DNA of 64,000 bases. It comes from Moniliophthora roreri (Eukaryota > Basidiomycota > Agaricomycetes > Agaricales > Marasmiaceae). The notes beneath the pieces are model-generated. The model saw only the letters and a list, made by a program, of their open reading frames with translations, had not been told where the DNA came from and did no database searches. Of this stretch, positions 22,911 through 33,949 are shown piece after piece. The stretch lies in NCBI GenBank assembly GCA_001466705.2, contig LATX02000057.1:248001-312000 (forward strand), in the 5' to 3' direction. Position 1 is the stretch's first letter. Each line of letters opens with the position of its first letter. A program made the translations under genes and the position numbers.

Positions 22911-23982
22911 CTACCATCCACACGGTACAGCGTGAGCAAACATCTTGGTTTTGAGGGGATGATGTATAGGAACAGCGTCTGATATTGCAAAGCCGCGTGG
23001 AGTTTCATAACCATGAACCTTGGCAGTAAAGTCTTCCGGTCCAATGGGAGTCTGTGGAGAAGCGGATGAAGCGGGTGACGTGTTATTGGAGTAGCTGGGC
23101 GACGGCGTGTCGGACATTGGCGAACTCGAATATGAGCTCTTGCGGACGGGAGCAGGCGAGCTGTCTGCCGAGCCTGCTGGCGACGAGTGGCGCTGTTGTC
23201 CGAATGATGGTATAGGGGATGTCGTGGAATTGGGTTCGGGTATAGGGGTGGCTGTCGTCGAGTTGGCGGCTTTAGCAGCACGTTTCGACACCATCTGTAG
23301 GGAATAGGTTGGATAGGGTCCTTGAGGAGCCGAAAAGTCTTGTCGGACTGCATTCTCAAAGTTCTCCAGAATTGGGTTACCAACTGTGAGCTCCCAATCC
23401 AGGTAATTGCACATCTCCCGCTCCATCTGGTTGATCTCCCGCAATGTGAACATGCCTTGAGCGACTATAGTCCAGGACTTGTTCGAGTATGTGTCGTCGC
23501 AGATGACTTTGGAGGCAATCATAAATGCCGATATAAATAATCGGTGCCCGGAAGAGCCTCTGGCGGTGGGAAACCGGGCTTTTAGGCGCTGAAGGAGGAC
23601 TAAACATGCAAATGTCACAGAGGAGTGAAGTTTAGTGCGGTGTAGCGCGTAGGCAATGAAATAAGGAAGTTTCGCTTGTGATTGCGTGGTGGTGGGAGGA
23701 TATTCGGGACAAGCAAAGAGATGTGTTATGAAACGTGCACAGAGGCGAGCAGTGTTTTCATGACCGTAGAAGGGATCCGGCCGACTGTGTGCGACTGTCG
23801 GCTGTGAAGTCTGTAGGTCCAAGGTAGAGTTGAATTGATATCCGTGGTGTCCGACGATGAAGGTGACATACCGGAGGCATTGGTTGGAAAGACATCCGAG
23901 ACCTGTTTGCAGCAGCGACAGCGGCCTTCTTTGGGTCTGATGGTTGTGGTGGCGGCATTTGACCAGGATATACGGAAGCCAT
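22911..23982 (-). CDS. PCL/PHO80-type cyclin
   Basis: Two exons on the minus strand (23982-23872 and 23810-22911), 336 residues. The cyclin box lies at about residues 60-175: ARLCARFITHLFACPEYP, then AYALHRTKLHSSVTFACLVLLQRLKARFP, GHRLFISAFMIASKVICDDTYSNKSWTIVA, and FTLREINQMEREMCNYLDWEL. The SSVTFACLVLL, HRLFISAFMIASKV and NKSW motifs are those of the Pcl1/2 group that partners the Pho85/Cdk5-type kinase at G1/S and in morphogenesis. The C-terminal 150 residues are Ser/Pro-rich and probably phosphorylated and disordered. The ATG at 23982 gives MASVYPGQMPPPQPSDPKK and splices in phase to the cyclin exon. A long gene-poor upstream region follows, which fits a regulated cyclin. Confidence 0.9.
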
Positions 23983-25510
23983 GATTATAGACGAGTTTTC
24001 CGGAAAGCCACTGCAAAGAATCGTTGGACGTCAGTTCAAGTCCAAAACAGATCAAGGTTCATATATGAACTGTTGACACGCTGTGGTAAAGGTTTTTTTT
24101 TTTTTTTTTTCCCAAGGTCAAAAAATTTTTTATCACAACGTGGCGATGGTTGGGATAGCTTTACCATATATTGTTACCATATATGGACGCCCCTCCAAGT
24201 GATGAACTGGGATACTCACCAGGCTATTTCTCCAAGGAATGTTCAGGAACTACTTTGGTCGACCGAACAGGACCAAGAATGCAGATGCAAAGGGGGTTGA
24301 GAGAGAGTGTGAAAGGTCAAACGGCGTTTATAATAGGGACGGTGGATGCCGTACGGAAGCAGAGTCTGAAAAGGGGGGAGGACTGGATTCCTTGGTTGGA
24401 TCCCTGGTGTATAAAAGCAAGAGGGTGTGTGACAGCTGTGCGGCTGTGGCCCTTGCCGGCGTCGCCAGGGCATCACACAATGCATCACACAATACAAACA
24501 ACACGCTCCCCCTCCTTGTGCCACGCTCCCCCTTATGCCCGCTGGCCCGCCCTTGCAGTGCACCGTCGTTGTCCTGCTATTTTGTTCCGTTTATCGCCTT
24601 TTTTTTTCCCGTTCGTTGCCACCGGATTGCCTCACACTTGGGCCCCGCTTATGTGTGATTTCTTATGTTTCTCTTTTTGCCTGTTGGCCGTGACAAACTA
24701 CGGGACTGGAGTACTAACACGTTGTGCTATCCACCCTTGGTAAACCCGAGGCCCCAACGTTGATTTCATTGACGGAGACATCGAGCACGCCTTGCAAACG
24801 TGTACAATGTTCAAATCAATGCTTCTTTCGCTATCTGGATACCTCGCGATTTTCCGCGTGATGATACTCGACAAATTTACCGACAACAGCGCGTCCGAAC
24901 TCTCTTGAGCTATTTTCCGGAAAATTCACTCGAGCCACCGCGTGAATGTTTCTGACAGCAGGTGTACAGGACATTGGACAGTAGTGGCATGCGCAGGCGT
25001 GGCTGTCCGGGTCAACCTTACCGCTTTCCCAGATCTGCAAAAACAGTAATGCTCTTCCGAGGCACAACATTATCCATGTGGCTCCAGCCTTCTGGGAATA
25101 GTATCTGAGCTCTCGAAAATTGTACACCCCACACAATTCTATCCCCGCTGATCCAGGGCTATTCTCTGACAGGAATCAGTCCAACCATCGTCTCCTGTGT
25201 GACCTTCAAACTTTGAGCTTCAATTCCTGTCTCCTGAGGCTTTAACTATCCTTCCTACCGCAATATCGATCGAAGTAGCTTTGGCCTTGCAGCACGTGGG
25301 CGCTAATTTTAACGCCATACCTGCGCTGGCATTTTGGCAGCGCCGTCAAAATCAACCTAATCTAATGTGGGGAAGAGGTTTTGATATCGTAGTTCCCATC
25401 ATTTCTAGATACCGCAACCCGATGGCCTTAATATGCCAAAGGCACAGAGCTTGTCCCCTAGGAGTCACCAACAAGTCACTCGCGCTCACCGAGTCGAGAT
25501 CATTCTGCCG
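23983..25510. other. Long region upstream of the cyclin gene
   Basis: About 1.5 kb without a recognisable gene. It has a T-run of nearly 20 around 24092-24110, CT-rich tracts, and a long purine/pyrimidine-skewed segment near 24290-24660. Open frames here (for example 24171-24743) look like composition artefacts. It probably holds the cyclin promoter and a long 5' leader. Confidence 0.4.
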
Positions 25511-25780
25511 CTATTTAGCCGCAACACATTTTTCAAGCTCTAAGAAGGTACACCCCTCCTTAGCATCACAAGCTTCCAACTCATTCCAGCTCATAGTACC
25601 TTTAGTTCTCGGCTTCAAAGGCGTTTGGCCGTTCTCATCGGTCATTTGGTCATGTTCAGACTCGGATTCTCTGTTCATGGGCATCTGTTGCGACGGCCCG
25701 TATTTTTCGCGACGCAAGCGATTCCTTTTGTACACTCCAAGGCCTCGTTTCCCGAACGTTGCACGAGCACTTACAAGTCA
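25511..25780 (-). CDS. Possible small gene or gene fragment, unidentified
   Basis: A minus-strand frame with protein-like, acidic and Glu/Ser-rich composition, running from ATFGKRGLGVYKRNRLRR through ESESEHDQMTDENGQ to FLELEKCVAAK and a stop at 25511. A 45-nt intron (GTTTGT...CTTGAC...GTAAG) could join it to an upstream exon near 25825, but no complete gene could be built and no domain is recognised. It may be a small hypothetical gene, a fragment, or chance. Confidence 0.3.
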
Positions 25781-26169
25781 AGTCACAGCAACCAGCAACC
25801 CCACAAACCCCGGAATTTCGGATTCTCGGTGCGAATCCCGAAGTCAGCATCAAATGGAGCTTCAAAATCTGACGCAAATCTGACGTGTATCTTGCTCAAC
25901 GCTCACTTGACTCACTTTCTTGGACCTATTGTGAGTACCGTCCGTTACGGTCCGTATCAAAATCAAATATGGAGTAGGAGACCGTGATGGTGCTATAGAA
26001 CATTTGTCCGGACCCTGTAGGTGAAGCGAACGGATTCGGCATCTTCAAGGGCAGAAAAGTGCAGATAATGCGTGTAACCTACATACATAGCTAATGCCTG
26101 CCTGCCTGCTGTAATTCTGGTTATCCGTCCGCATAACACACGCCTCTTTGTTCGCTACATATATCATTA
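25781..26169. other. Unassigned stretch
   Basis: About 390 bases between the uncertain fragment and the 3' end of the acetyltransferase gene. Nothing recognised. Confidence 0.3.
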
Positions 26170-27117
26170 TCACTTGGCCACCCCACCATCATTTACTGAG
26201 TTCCCTTCATCATCCACGAAGCTTTTGTAAATAACCCATGCATCCATGTACTCCTCCCCTTTTCCATCAGCCGTCTTTAGACGTCCAGCATGAGGTATAC
26301 GTCCCACCTTTGTGAACCCGAGTCGCTCCCAAAGTCTTCAAAAACGATCAATTAAAAATCGGTGTTAAGCGTTAAACAGCCTTTCCGCGTTTTTACGTGG
26401 AAGTGGCACAACTCACTTGACTGAAGCAGCATTGTTCACGTATACCAGATTGAAAACGCTTGCTCGATAGCCTAGTTTAGGCGCGTAATGGAGGTAGGAT
26501 TTGGCTAACAGGGATCCGTACCCTGCGCCTCGATGGATCGGAGGCACTACGAAGCCACCGTTACATATCTGTATCCAGGAATGAAATCATTTCGTGTACA
26601 AGAGAATGAAAGTTCAAGTATAGCCTCCATGGAGGTTGACGCACATGAGAAGAGCGGCCTGGATAGTTGGGTTTGACCTGGGATATGTGGCCGATGGGCG
26701 GTGTTAGCTGAGCGGCTCATTGAAACTATTGAAGGGTACGGCTAAACACACGTAGTAGTACCCGGCAACGCATTCCTCCCATGGTCTCCCGTTCCTCGCT
26801 TGTTCGATCCCTATCTGAACCTCAGCGGCATCTTGATACCCATCGAAATCATCGCCCTTGATAGCGACCAAGACATCTGCGGCAAAAAAGTACTTTTGGA
26901 ATGAATCAATGTCAATGGGGCCTTCTTGGGGATATGTTCTTCCATCCTCCACTTCTTTTGCGAATACTCCTCCAAGGTAACCTATAAGGCCGGGTAAGAG
27001 TTGCGCAGCGGAGAGATCGAGGTGGTGGATCGTGACTAGGGTCCGATTTTTGCTTCTCCATGCCGTGCATGGCAGAATCATAGAGTTGACCCGTTTGATA
27101 GCACCGTATGCCGACAT
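26170..27117 (-). CDS. GNAT-family N-acetyltransferase
   Basis: Four exons on the minus strand, from ATG 27117 to TGA 26172-26170, about 237 residues. The N-terminal half (WRSKNRTLVTIHHLDLSAAQLLPGLIGYLGGVFAKEVEDGRTYPQ) precedes the GNAT core. The core holds YYYVKPNYPGRSSHICNGGFVV, then the acetyl-CoA pyrophosphate loop RGAGYGSLLAKSYLHYAP (the R/Q-x-x-G-x-G/A motif), and the VYVNNAASVKLWERLGF block typical of the last GNAT motif. The general layout resembles fungal Mpr1/Ppr1-like acetyltransferases that modify toxic proline analogues; that substrate is only a guess. Introns were placed so that the YYY|VKP, SSH|ICN and SV|KLW junctions stay in frame. Confidence 0.85.
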
Positions 27118-27511
27118 TTCATGTGCTGGACGAGTCAGGTAGGAATCGGTATAAAAGTATTTTGGAATTGACGACTCGGCGAACGTTCGAATCGTTCTAT
27201 GGAATTTCCGGAATATCCGATCACGAGTGCGACGGAAAGACGAGGCTCAGACTATACAGTATGCAACATAACTCGAGTTACAGTTAATTCGTATTCGGTA
27301 TGCTCGCAACCCGACGGAACAGCACAATCCAACATCTGACTCGGGAATCCTGCCCCCGAGTTACATCCATAGCCAAAGCAGTCTGTCACTCTTGATACTA
27401 CACGGAAAAGGTCACTACTACAATGCCGCCACGGCCGAGAGAGTCCATCGTGGAATAGCTAATGAATGGTTTCATCAGCCATAAGCTGTGTTTTGCACGA
27501 TGTTACGCACA
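27118..27511. other. Intergenic stretch between acetyltransferase and kinase genes
   Basis: Upstream region of the acetyltransferase gene. It carries one copy of the CATCTGACTCGGGAA motif at 27333-27347. No gene seen. Confidence 0.4.
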
Positions 27512-28614
27512 CTAGAAATTTACCTCCTCAACAACATTCCTCTGAGCATCAAGGACCAAACGGAGACCCCTTCCCCGCCATCGAGGTTCGCACTGCGCCG
27601 CAGTAACCGTATTCTTATCGACGCCGTCAACACCGACACTCCGTGGACTTGGTAACAATATGTTTGCACCGCCATACCCCTCGGTAACACCATTACCGAA
27701 GAAAACATATCCTGGAATATAACGGTCCACAAAGCTGTTGAACATCGAACGATTGGTTAGCTTTGCAATAACGATTGGTAAAGAAAAGAGCGATACAGCT
27801 TGACAGCGGCGTCCGTCATCCCTTTGCCACCGTTTTTCGCTTTCATGTAATGTTCTTGTTCGAGACGCCAGATGTAAATGATAGAATATGGTGATACATT
27901 ATCAGGTAAGGCAGCTGGACTGAGCTTAATTGCATTCAGCGGGAAATGAAGGCAAAGGAAGGGAAGATCACATACTTGGATACAGACATCGAAGAAAGAC
28001 CAGAGGTATACATATCGGTGCAACATTTCGTTGACTTGCTTAATGTTCTCTATGGTTCCAACAATAGAGTCATCGATTCCCAGTTTAGCCTTCTGCTCCT
28101 CCCATACTCCATCCCAGCGAGCTTTAACCTCGGTATCTGATATTGGATAGAAGCCTGTGCACCAACCTTCCACGATCACCACATCTGTAGGTGGTTGGAC
28201 CACCACACCAGTTCCGTCCAAGGGAAGGCGATCACCTTCACCATCGAATAAACTTTTGTCAAATCTAGGTAACTCGATAACTTCCCCTCCTTTCTTTAAA
28301 CTTTCAAGAATGCGTGATCCCAGGACAATATCATGTGTTCCTGGTTGACCTCGGCCTCTCCAAAGTGGATTATCCGGATATTCGTCGGCGAGAGTTTTTA
28401 ATCCATCGTGTGGTAAATATAAATCATCGATGGACAACGTAGCAACGCGTAGAGAGTGCGGGGAGTCCGACAGGTAGGATTTGACAAGCGCTGTGAGAAA
28501 GGACTTTCCGGAACCTTGAGGCCCTTGGATGGCAACGAATAATGGAGAGGCACCTCGTTTAAGGTGACGCAGAATATGGCTACCTATTTTCCCGACAGCC
28601 GGAGGGCACGACAT
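27512..28614 (-). CDS. Glycerate-kinase-like P-loop kinase (Tda10/YGR205W type)
   Basis: Three exons on the minus strand, ATG 28614 to TAG 27514-27512, about 330 residues. The Walker A motif is GPQGSGKSFL (residues 31-40). Further family blocks are ATLSIDDLYLPHDGL, NPLWRGRGQPGTHD, LPRFDKSLFDGEGDR and DVVIVEGWCTGFYP, all characteristic of the fungal/plant D-glycerate-3-kinase-like family. The C-terminal exons give WRLEQEHYMKAKNGGKGM, then FVDRYIPGYVFFGNGV. Intron 1 ends in AATTAAG before LSPAALPDNVSPY; intron 2 lies between AVKL and FVDRY. The yeast member is an ATP-binding protein of unclear substrate, so glycerate phosphorylation is inferred. It shares a 329-base divergent promoter with RER1. 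Confidence 0.88.
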
Positions 28615-28943
28615 GGTAGAACCAAGAGCAGATTTGGGTTCCAATGAAATCCATGATGAAGGGAAAGTTTTCCATCGCCGGACCGCAAGTCGCGACAGTA
28701 TTCAAGCTCCGACCGATAGCCGAGGCCCGGTCGACGACACGTTGGCCCTCGACGTCCACCAACAAAAAAACGCGCATTTTTCTGCCTGACAAGTCGGCTG
28801 CCGTCTTCACCCGCACAGAAGGTTCCCGTTCTGTGTACAACCTCATAAAGTATTTTCCGAGGTCTATAATCTTCTTTCTCCATTTCGTTAGATGAAAACT
28901 TACTTTCAATTTTGACAGAAACGACTAAGACGAATAGCTCAAG
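28615..28943. promoter_or_regulatory. Divergent promoter region, kinase and RER1
   Basis: The start codons at 28614 (-) and 28944 (+) leave 329 bases for two promoters. Open frames spanning it on both strands have no domain. No TATA box is apparent. Confidence 0.4.
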
Positions 28944-29826
28944 ATGATGTCGGATTCTGGCTCGGGCGTTGACCCCTCTCCAATTCAGAACATTTCTGCC
29001 TCTTATACGAAACTTCAACGTCAATACCAGCAAATATTGGATAGATGGACTCCTTACACGTTATACCGCTGGTTGGCTACAGGAGGGTTGTTGACCATTT
29101 TCATGTTGAGGATTGTGCTTGCCCAAGGGGTACGTTCTTGTTTTTTTTTTTTTACGGGAAATGCAAGATTATTGATGTTTCCCAGTGGTACATCGGTCTG
29201 TGCTGCATGCTCTTTACCTTATCTTTCATACTGACTCGTGTCATTGGCTCTCGCTTCGCTGACAGTATGCTGTGAGTACATCCTTTTTGTACACATGAGA
29301 GTATGAGTTGACGAGAAAATACAGACGCACATGCCATATACCTGCTTAATCTGCTTTTGGCTTTCCTCCAGCCGAAATTTGACCCGTCTCTGCAAGAAGA
29401 TCTACTCGCAGATGAAATAGAGGGGGGAGGAGACTCGAGTCCACTTCCAAGTCAACGTGATGACGAATTCAGGCCATTCGTGAGGCGTCTGCCTGAATGG
29501 CAGTTTTGGTAAGTTGTGAACCTGCTCTAGCATTCTACATTCACTGACACCTGTCCATCGTTTATCTGAAAAGGTTGTCTGCAACTAGAGCAACGATCAT
29601 TGCCTTCTTGTGCACACTTTCAGAAATTTTCGATGTACCAGTATATTGGCCCATCCTCGTGGTTTACTTCTTCACTCTTTTCGCACTGACGATGAGACGC
29701 CAAATACAGTAGGCCTTTTCCTCACCGTACACAACTAAGCTGACCCTCTTCACAAGGCATATGATCAAGTATCGATACGTTCCCTTTGACATTGGTCGTA
29801 AGGCTAGGTACGGTGGTAAAAAGTAG
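28944..29826 (+). CDS. RER1: Rer1, Golgi-to-ER retrieval receptor
   Basis: Six exons: 28944-29129, 29186-29195 (10 nt), 29266-29271 (6 nt), 29325-29508, 29574-29708, 29757-29826, giving 196 residues, the normal family length. Family blocks are [64 protein letters not shown] and [37 protein letters not shown]. Rer1 sits in the Golgi membrane with four membrane segments and returns ER membrane proteins in COPI vesicles. Reading straight through the region around the second exon gives a stop or wrong protein, whereas splicing in the 10-nt and 6-nt exons gives [14 protein letters not shown], which fits the family well. An ATG at 28947 is also possible. Confidence 0.95.
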
Positions 29827-30247
29827 AGCATGAATGTTGTATATTTCAGGGTGTCGTTCGGGATTTCTCTTTTTTTCGTCGTACGTTGAACATTTATTAG
29901 AACTACTGTCTTAGTGCTCTATAATACTCTGCATTCTTGGCATTAGAAACCCTCATCAACTCAGTAACGGTCACCGTCCATGAAATGCACGTAGTGATTC
30001 GAGGAGGCAGTTCCATACGGCCAGCGGACGTGGCAGATGAGCCTGCCATCTGGCATCAGCAAACTGAGATAGATCGGTTTATGAGGCAACAAGACAGATT
30101 CGCTGGGTAGTGAGAACGGCATCAAAGGTCACGACAGCACAGGAACATATCATATCATGACAACCCTCATGCAGCGTGAGCACTGGCTTCCGTCCACCAC
30201 CATTCCTTCTTCTTTTTTTCCTCTTTTCTTTTTCTTCGTCTTTCGTT
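29827..30247. other. Intergenic stretch before the mucin-like gene
   Basis: RER1 3' flank and upstream region of the next gene, ending in a long T/C-rich tract (about 30205-30245) directly before the ATG, as is common in fungal promoters. Confidence 0.5.
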
Positions 30248-32876
30248 ATGTCCCCTGTTCTTAAATATCTGCGAAGAGGATCTGGATCCCCCGCAGGAAA
30301 AGGGACATCAAGTACAGGCTGTGAGTAATCACTAATTTGATGGTTTCTCGATGTTTCTATATCACCAACAGACTCTTTTGTTTATATTCCTCGAGCTGAA
30401 GGTGATGAATCCACGATGGAACCTCGAACTCAGTCTGCAGAGAGTACAACGTCTCAGGCGGCGGATGACGAAACTAGTAAGATCACGATCATTTGCACCC
30501 ACCATAGTCGCTTAAATTTTATTTCATTATTCTTCTTAGCGACCCAGACTGAAGCAACAGGTAGCAGCACTGAGACCGATGTTCAAAGTGAGTTTTTTTG
30601 GGCTGACTTGCCTGCACTTTACTGACAGTCGGTAGCATCTACAGCAACCGCCTCATCGGTAACGAAGACTCAGGCAGATGGAAATGCCGAGGTCACAACG
30701 TCGGATGTGAGTATTCTTTATTCTTTTTGACACCGTTAAAGCTTTTCACAGGCTACTACCACGCAAGAAACCACGAGCAAGGATGAAATAGCCACTACTC
30801 AGCGTAACGAAACCGTACCCAGTGAGGTTTCTACTTCTATGATTTCAAGCGCCACACCGACTACTACTATTCTGGACGAAACGAGTACTAGTGCTCAGAG
30901 TAGCGAAGCCCTGCCCACCGAGGTTCCTATATCTGTGATTTCGACTGCCACGCCTACTACCGACCAAGAAATAAGTACCAGCGCTCGAGGTAGCGAAGCT
31001 GAAACTTCTGAAGTTCCCACTTCTGTGTTTTCAAGCGTAACGCCTACAACTGTTTTAGAAGAAACGACGACCCAGCCCACTACTTTGGCCCAAAACGGTG
31101 GCATTGGCATTGGTCTTCCTGGGATAGGCATAACCGTTGGGACTGGCGGCATCGGTGTTACAGCAAGCTTGGCCCCCGTTATTCCGGTATCAGTGATTGG
31201 GAAAGTTGATTTGGGGACGGAGACTACTAGCGTGAACCCCCAGACCTCCGCTGAAGAGCCAACGAGCACTTCAGCGGCTTCTAGCGAAGACACAACTTCT
31301 GCTCAAGCGACCATCGTCACCGATGCACCCGTTACCACAATCTCTGAAGACGCAACCTCAAGTGCGGCCGAGGAGTCGCAGACGGGAGGAAGTGGAGAGA
31401 CCGAGCAACCAGTTACAAGTGTACAGACAGGAGGATCAGGGGTCACCCCTCCCACAGCTGCATCAACCTTAAGCGCAGCCGAGGCGACACAAACGGCGGG
31501 AAGTGGAGGGACCGAGCAATCGGCTACAAGTGCGCAGACAGGAGGATCAGAGGACACCGTTCCCACAGCTACGTCAACCTCTAGTGCTGTGAGTGCTCCA
31601 CAGACTACCAACCCTCCAATTGTCAGCGAACAGTCATCCGTCGTCATTGCGACTTCAGCGCCCAATGTGCCGAATTCTTCTGTCAATTTTCCTACAGTTA
31701 TTCAGTCGACGTCTCCTACAGATGGCGCAACAGAAAATACGAACGTTCCTAGTTCGGTTGCGACATCTGATGCTCCCACTGCCACCCCATCTGCAGTGAA
31801 CAACGGAAGCGATGATTCGGCTGCAGGTCAGGATAGTAACTCTAGTTCACCCTCATCCGGCAGCCAGCCCCCGGTAAATGCCAGTACCGGTTCAGCGACC
31901 CAGAGTCCAAACTCAACATTGACCAATAATGACACAACCCCGACATCTGCGCCAGTTCGGTAAGCATGACTTTGCTTCATTCATACTTGAGTCGCTCACG
32001 GTTCTATCCAGGATTAATGCAGGCGAGCCAGAGTTGACAACGGAACCTGTGATCAGCACGTTCACAACCGTGTCTACTCTCACAGATGCACAGGGTGTTT
32101 CAACCGGCTTGACGACCATAACAGGCGTTACTACCACTTCCGTGGTTCGTACTAGAATTCCTTCACCGTCGTCTACGTCTATCCCTTCCGGAGGTTCATC
32201 GCAGTGAGCTGAAAGCTATTTCATGTAGTCTTCTTTACTGAAATTATCCTGGAAAGGAATGTTCCAGCTGCAATGATAGGTGGAATAGTGGGAGGTGTCA
32301 TAGCACTCATCTTTGGTGTTGTACTTCTTTTCTGTCTTATTCGAAGGCGGCGCAACCGTACTGTCATGTTCGAGGCAGCAACTCCCTATCCCTTCAGCTC
32401 AGACTCCAGCACTAGAGACGTAGAGTCTCATTCGCCGATCTTTAATCCGATGGCAATGGTGGCTTCATCGCAACAGTCGTTACCTTCGGTGGTAAGAAGA
32501 AAGCCTGCCCCGTCTTGGGAGATCCCTGCAAGCCTGCAAGCTGAACAACCTCAACTTTCCGTAAACCGACCTCCTTCTGCTAAAGGAGCGCCGCAATTGG
32601 ATAATCCGTTCGCTGATGAACATGCCACCCGACCTGATTCATCAGCACCTGACAATCCATTTGCTGACCCCACCTCCTTGCCTCTTCCGCGAACCTTGCG
32701 TCCGGGTGTGCGACCAGTGCAGAACTCCCTTCTAGTTGCCCTTGACGCGACCGGCAACCGTGTTTCCAAAGCATCAACGGCAAGCACAGGTCCAGATGCT
32801 CAGGTTGGTGAACTACTGCTAATCAGTACCCACAAGTCACTAAATTCTTCGTTTCTAGTTCGGATTCGCGATGTAG
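30248..32876 (+). CDS. Large Ser/Thr-rich single-pass membrane protein (mucin-like, possible cell-surface sensor)
   Basis: Eight exons (30248-30320, 30372-30476, 30540-30587, 30636-30706, 30752-31959, 32012-32203, 32257-32803, 32859-32876), 753 residues. About 560 residues are Ser/Thr/Pro-rich with internal repeats and would be heavily O-glycosylated. Inside lies a Gly/Ile-rich island (GGIGIGLPGIGITVGTGGIG). A membrane segment follows (IGGIVGGVIALIFGVVLLFC) with RRRR on the inner side, and a cytoplasmic tail of about 190 residues with two DNPFAD motifs. The layout resembles Wsc/Mid2-type wall sensors but lacks a cysteine-rich head. No classic signal peptide is visible after the chosen ATG (MSPVLKYLRRGSGSP), so either the membrane segment is a reverse signal anchor or a 5' exon is missing. 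Confidence 0.8.
30815..31070 (+). repeat. Three diverged repeats of about 90-96 bp in the mucin-like gene
   Basis: Three successive units of about 30 codons with the pattern EV(S/P)xSVxSSxTPTT then ETSTSA, starting near 30820, 30916 and 31006. They encode part of the extracellular stalk. Confidence 0.6.
31361..31582 (+). repeat. Tandem 111-bp repeat, two copies, in the mucin-like gene
   Basis: Units 31361-31471 and 31472-31582. Both begin with AGYGCRGCCGAGG and share long stretches such as ACAGACAGGAGGATCAG; each codes for 37 residues with QTGGSG and TEQ motifs. The length is a multiple of three, so copy number could vary without breaking the frame. Confidence 0.75.
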
Positions 32877-33123
32877 GCATACATGACTGCTTTGCTATAC
32901 AATGGACCTTCGAGCTGTGCTCAAGCCAGGGACGGATGGACATTATTTATTCACTATTCTTAATTGAGACATGTAGCTCAGGGACTCGGTAGGACTTGTC
33001 AAATCGATACGAATGTTTCAAAATCGTTTACATCCCTGTGAAAATCTGCATTGTGCCAATATCCTTCAGAACAACTTCAGAAACAAGTATGATCGTTCTG
33101 TCGAAAATGGAGCTTACACTCAC

Positions 33124-33949
33124 CTATGTAATCTCAATTGCTGCGCGACGTTTAGCTATCATATTCTTTACAGATGTAACAGCCCGTTCCCTCGCAAGGA
33201 CCAACCGCTTTGCTTTTGGTAGGTCGGAGTCTGTGAATGTAGAGTAGTCGGGTGTTTTCGTTGATGTCCGAACGGAATGCTCTGAGGGCTTGTCGCTGGA
33301 TTCAGCTGTCAAGTCGGCGAGTTCCCTGCGAAGTTCTGCAAGAGTATCGTCCAATGTCTTGAGTGCCAATACACAATCGTCGAGCTCCTCCTTCTTCTTG
33401 AAAGGTCGGCAGACTTCGAACGTGCAGGTTTCAATATGGGTGAAACGAATTGGACCTAGCATTTCCCCACCGTACCTTCCAGGACACCAATTCAGTAGCA
33501 AAGATATATGAAGACTGGACGGTTTACGCACCATCGACTGACCACGACGACAGCATCTATCACCGCCTGCGCCTCCATAACTTTCATTACTCTGGTTGAA
33601 GCCCACCTCTCGCCATCGTCGTTGTTACCAGATTTGAGTTCAAAATCATCCGGACCACCTGTTCCAGAGTGAATATCACTCGATTGTCGCCGATATTGTT
33701 ACTTTCAGACTATGTACCTAATCCCGTTTTTCCAGGCTTAGGGACCATGCATCTCCAGGCTGAGATCTCATGTGTAGCAGGCTTTGACGCGTGGACTACA
33801 TCGCGGACATAGTTGATACAACTACGAGCTTCCTCCGGTGTCTTGGAATGATAAATTCTGGCGACAAATGTTGAGCCCCGGTCGCGTATCTCCTGCGAAG
33901 TAGCAATTGGTTGTGGTAGAGGACGAGATCGTTGGACGAAAGCATCCAT
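33124..33949 (-). CDS. IMPACT/YIH1-type (UPF0029) domain protein
   Basis: Three exons on the minus strand (33949-33718, 33658-33532, 33475-33124), 236 residues. The family blocks are SQEIRDRGSTFVARIY, THEISAWRCMV, GNNDDGERWAS, AVIDAVVVVSRWYGGEMLGPIRFTHIE. The DDGE...VVVVxRWYGGxxLGPxRF signature defines the ancient IMPACT domain. Yeast Yih1 and mammalian IMPACT have an N-terminal RWD domain that blocks Gcn1/Gcn2; this protein starts directly with the ancient domain and instead has a C-terminal Lys/Glu-rich helical extension (KKKEELDDCVLALKTLDDTLAELRRELADL). A link to translation control is therefore not established. The Trp of RWYGG is completed across intron 2. Confidence 0.88.

Noticed and set aside
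24171..24743. 190-codon plus-strand frame upstream of the cyclin gene
   Set aside because: Composition reflects skewed tracts; overlapping frames of similar length exist on both strands and none is protein-like.
24710..24760. tRNA-like string (GGACTGGAGTACTAACACGTTGTGCTATCC) on the minus strand
   Set aside because: It resembles the anticodon-arm side of a tRNA, but I could not fold an acceptor stem or find a proper B box, so it is not called.
28580..29033. Overlapping open frames on both strands between the kinase and RER1 genes
   Set aside because: They span the divergent promoter and the start of RER1; no family resemblance.
31361..31582. Tandem 111-bp units considered as a CRISPR-like or satellite array
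   Set aside because: Only two units, no unique spacers, and they are in-frame coding repeats of the mucin-like gene.
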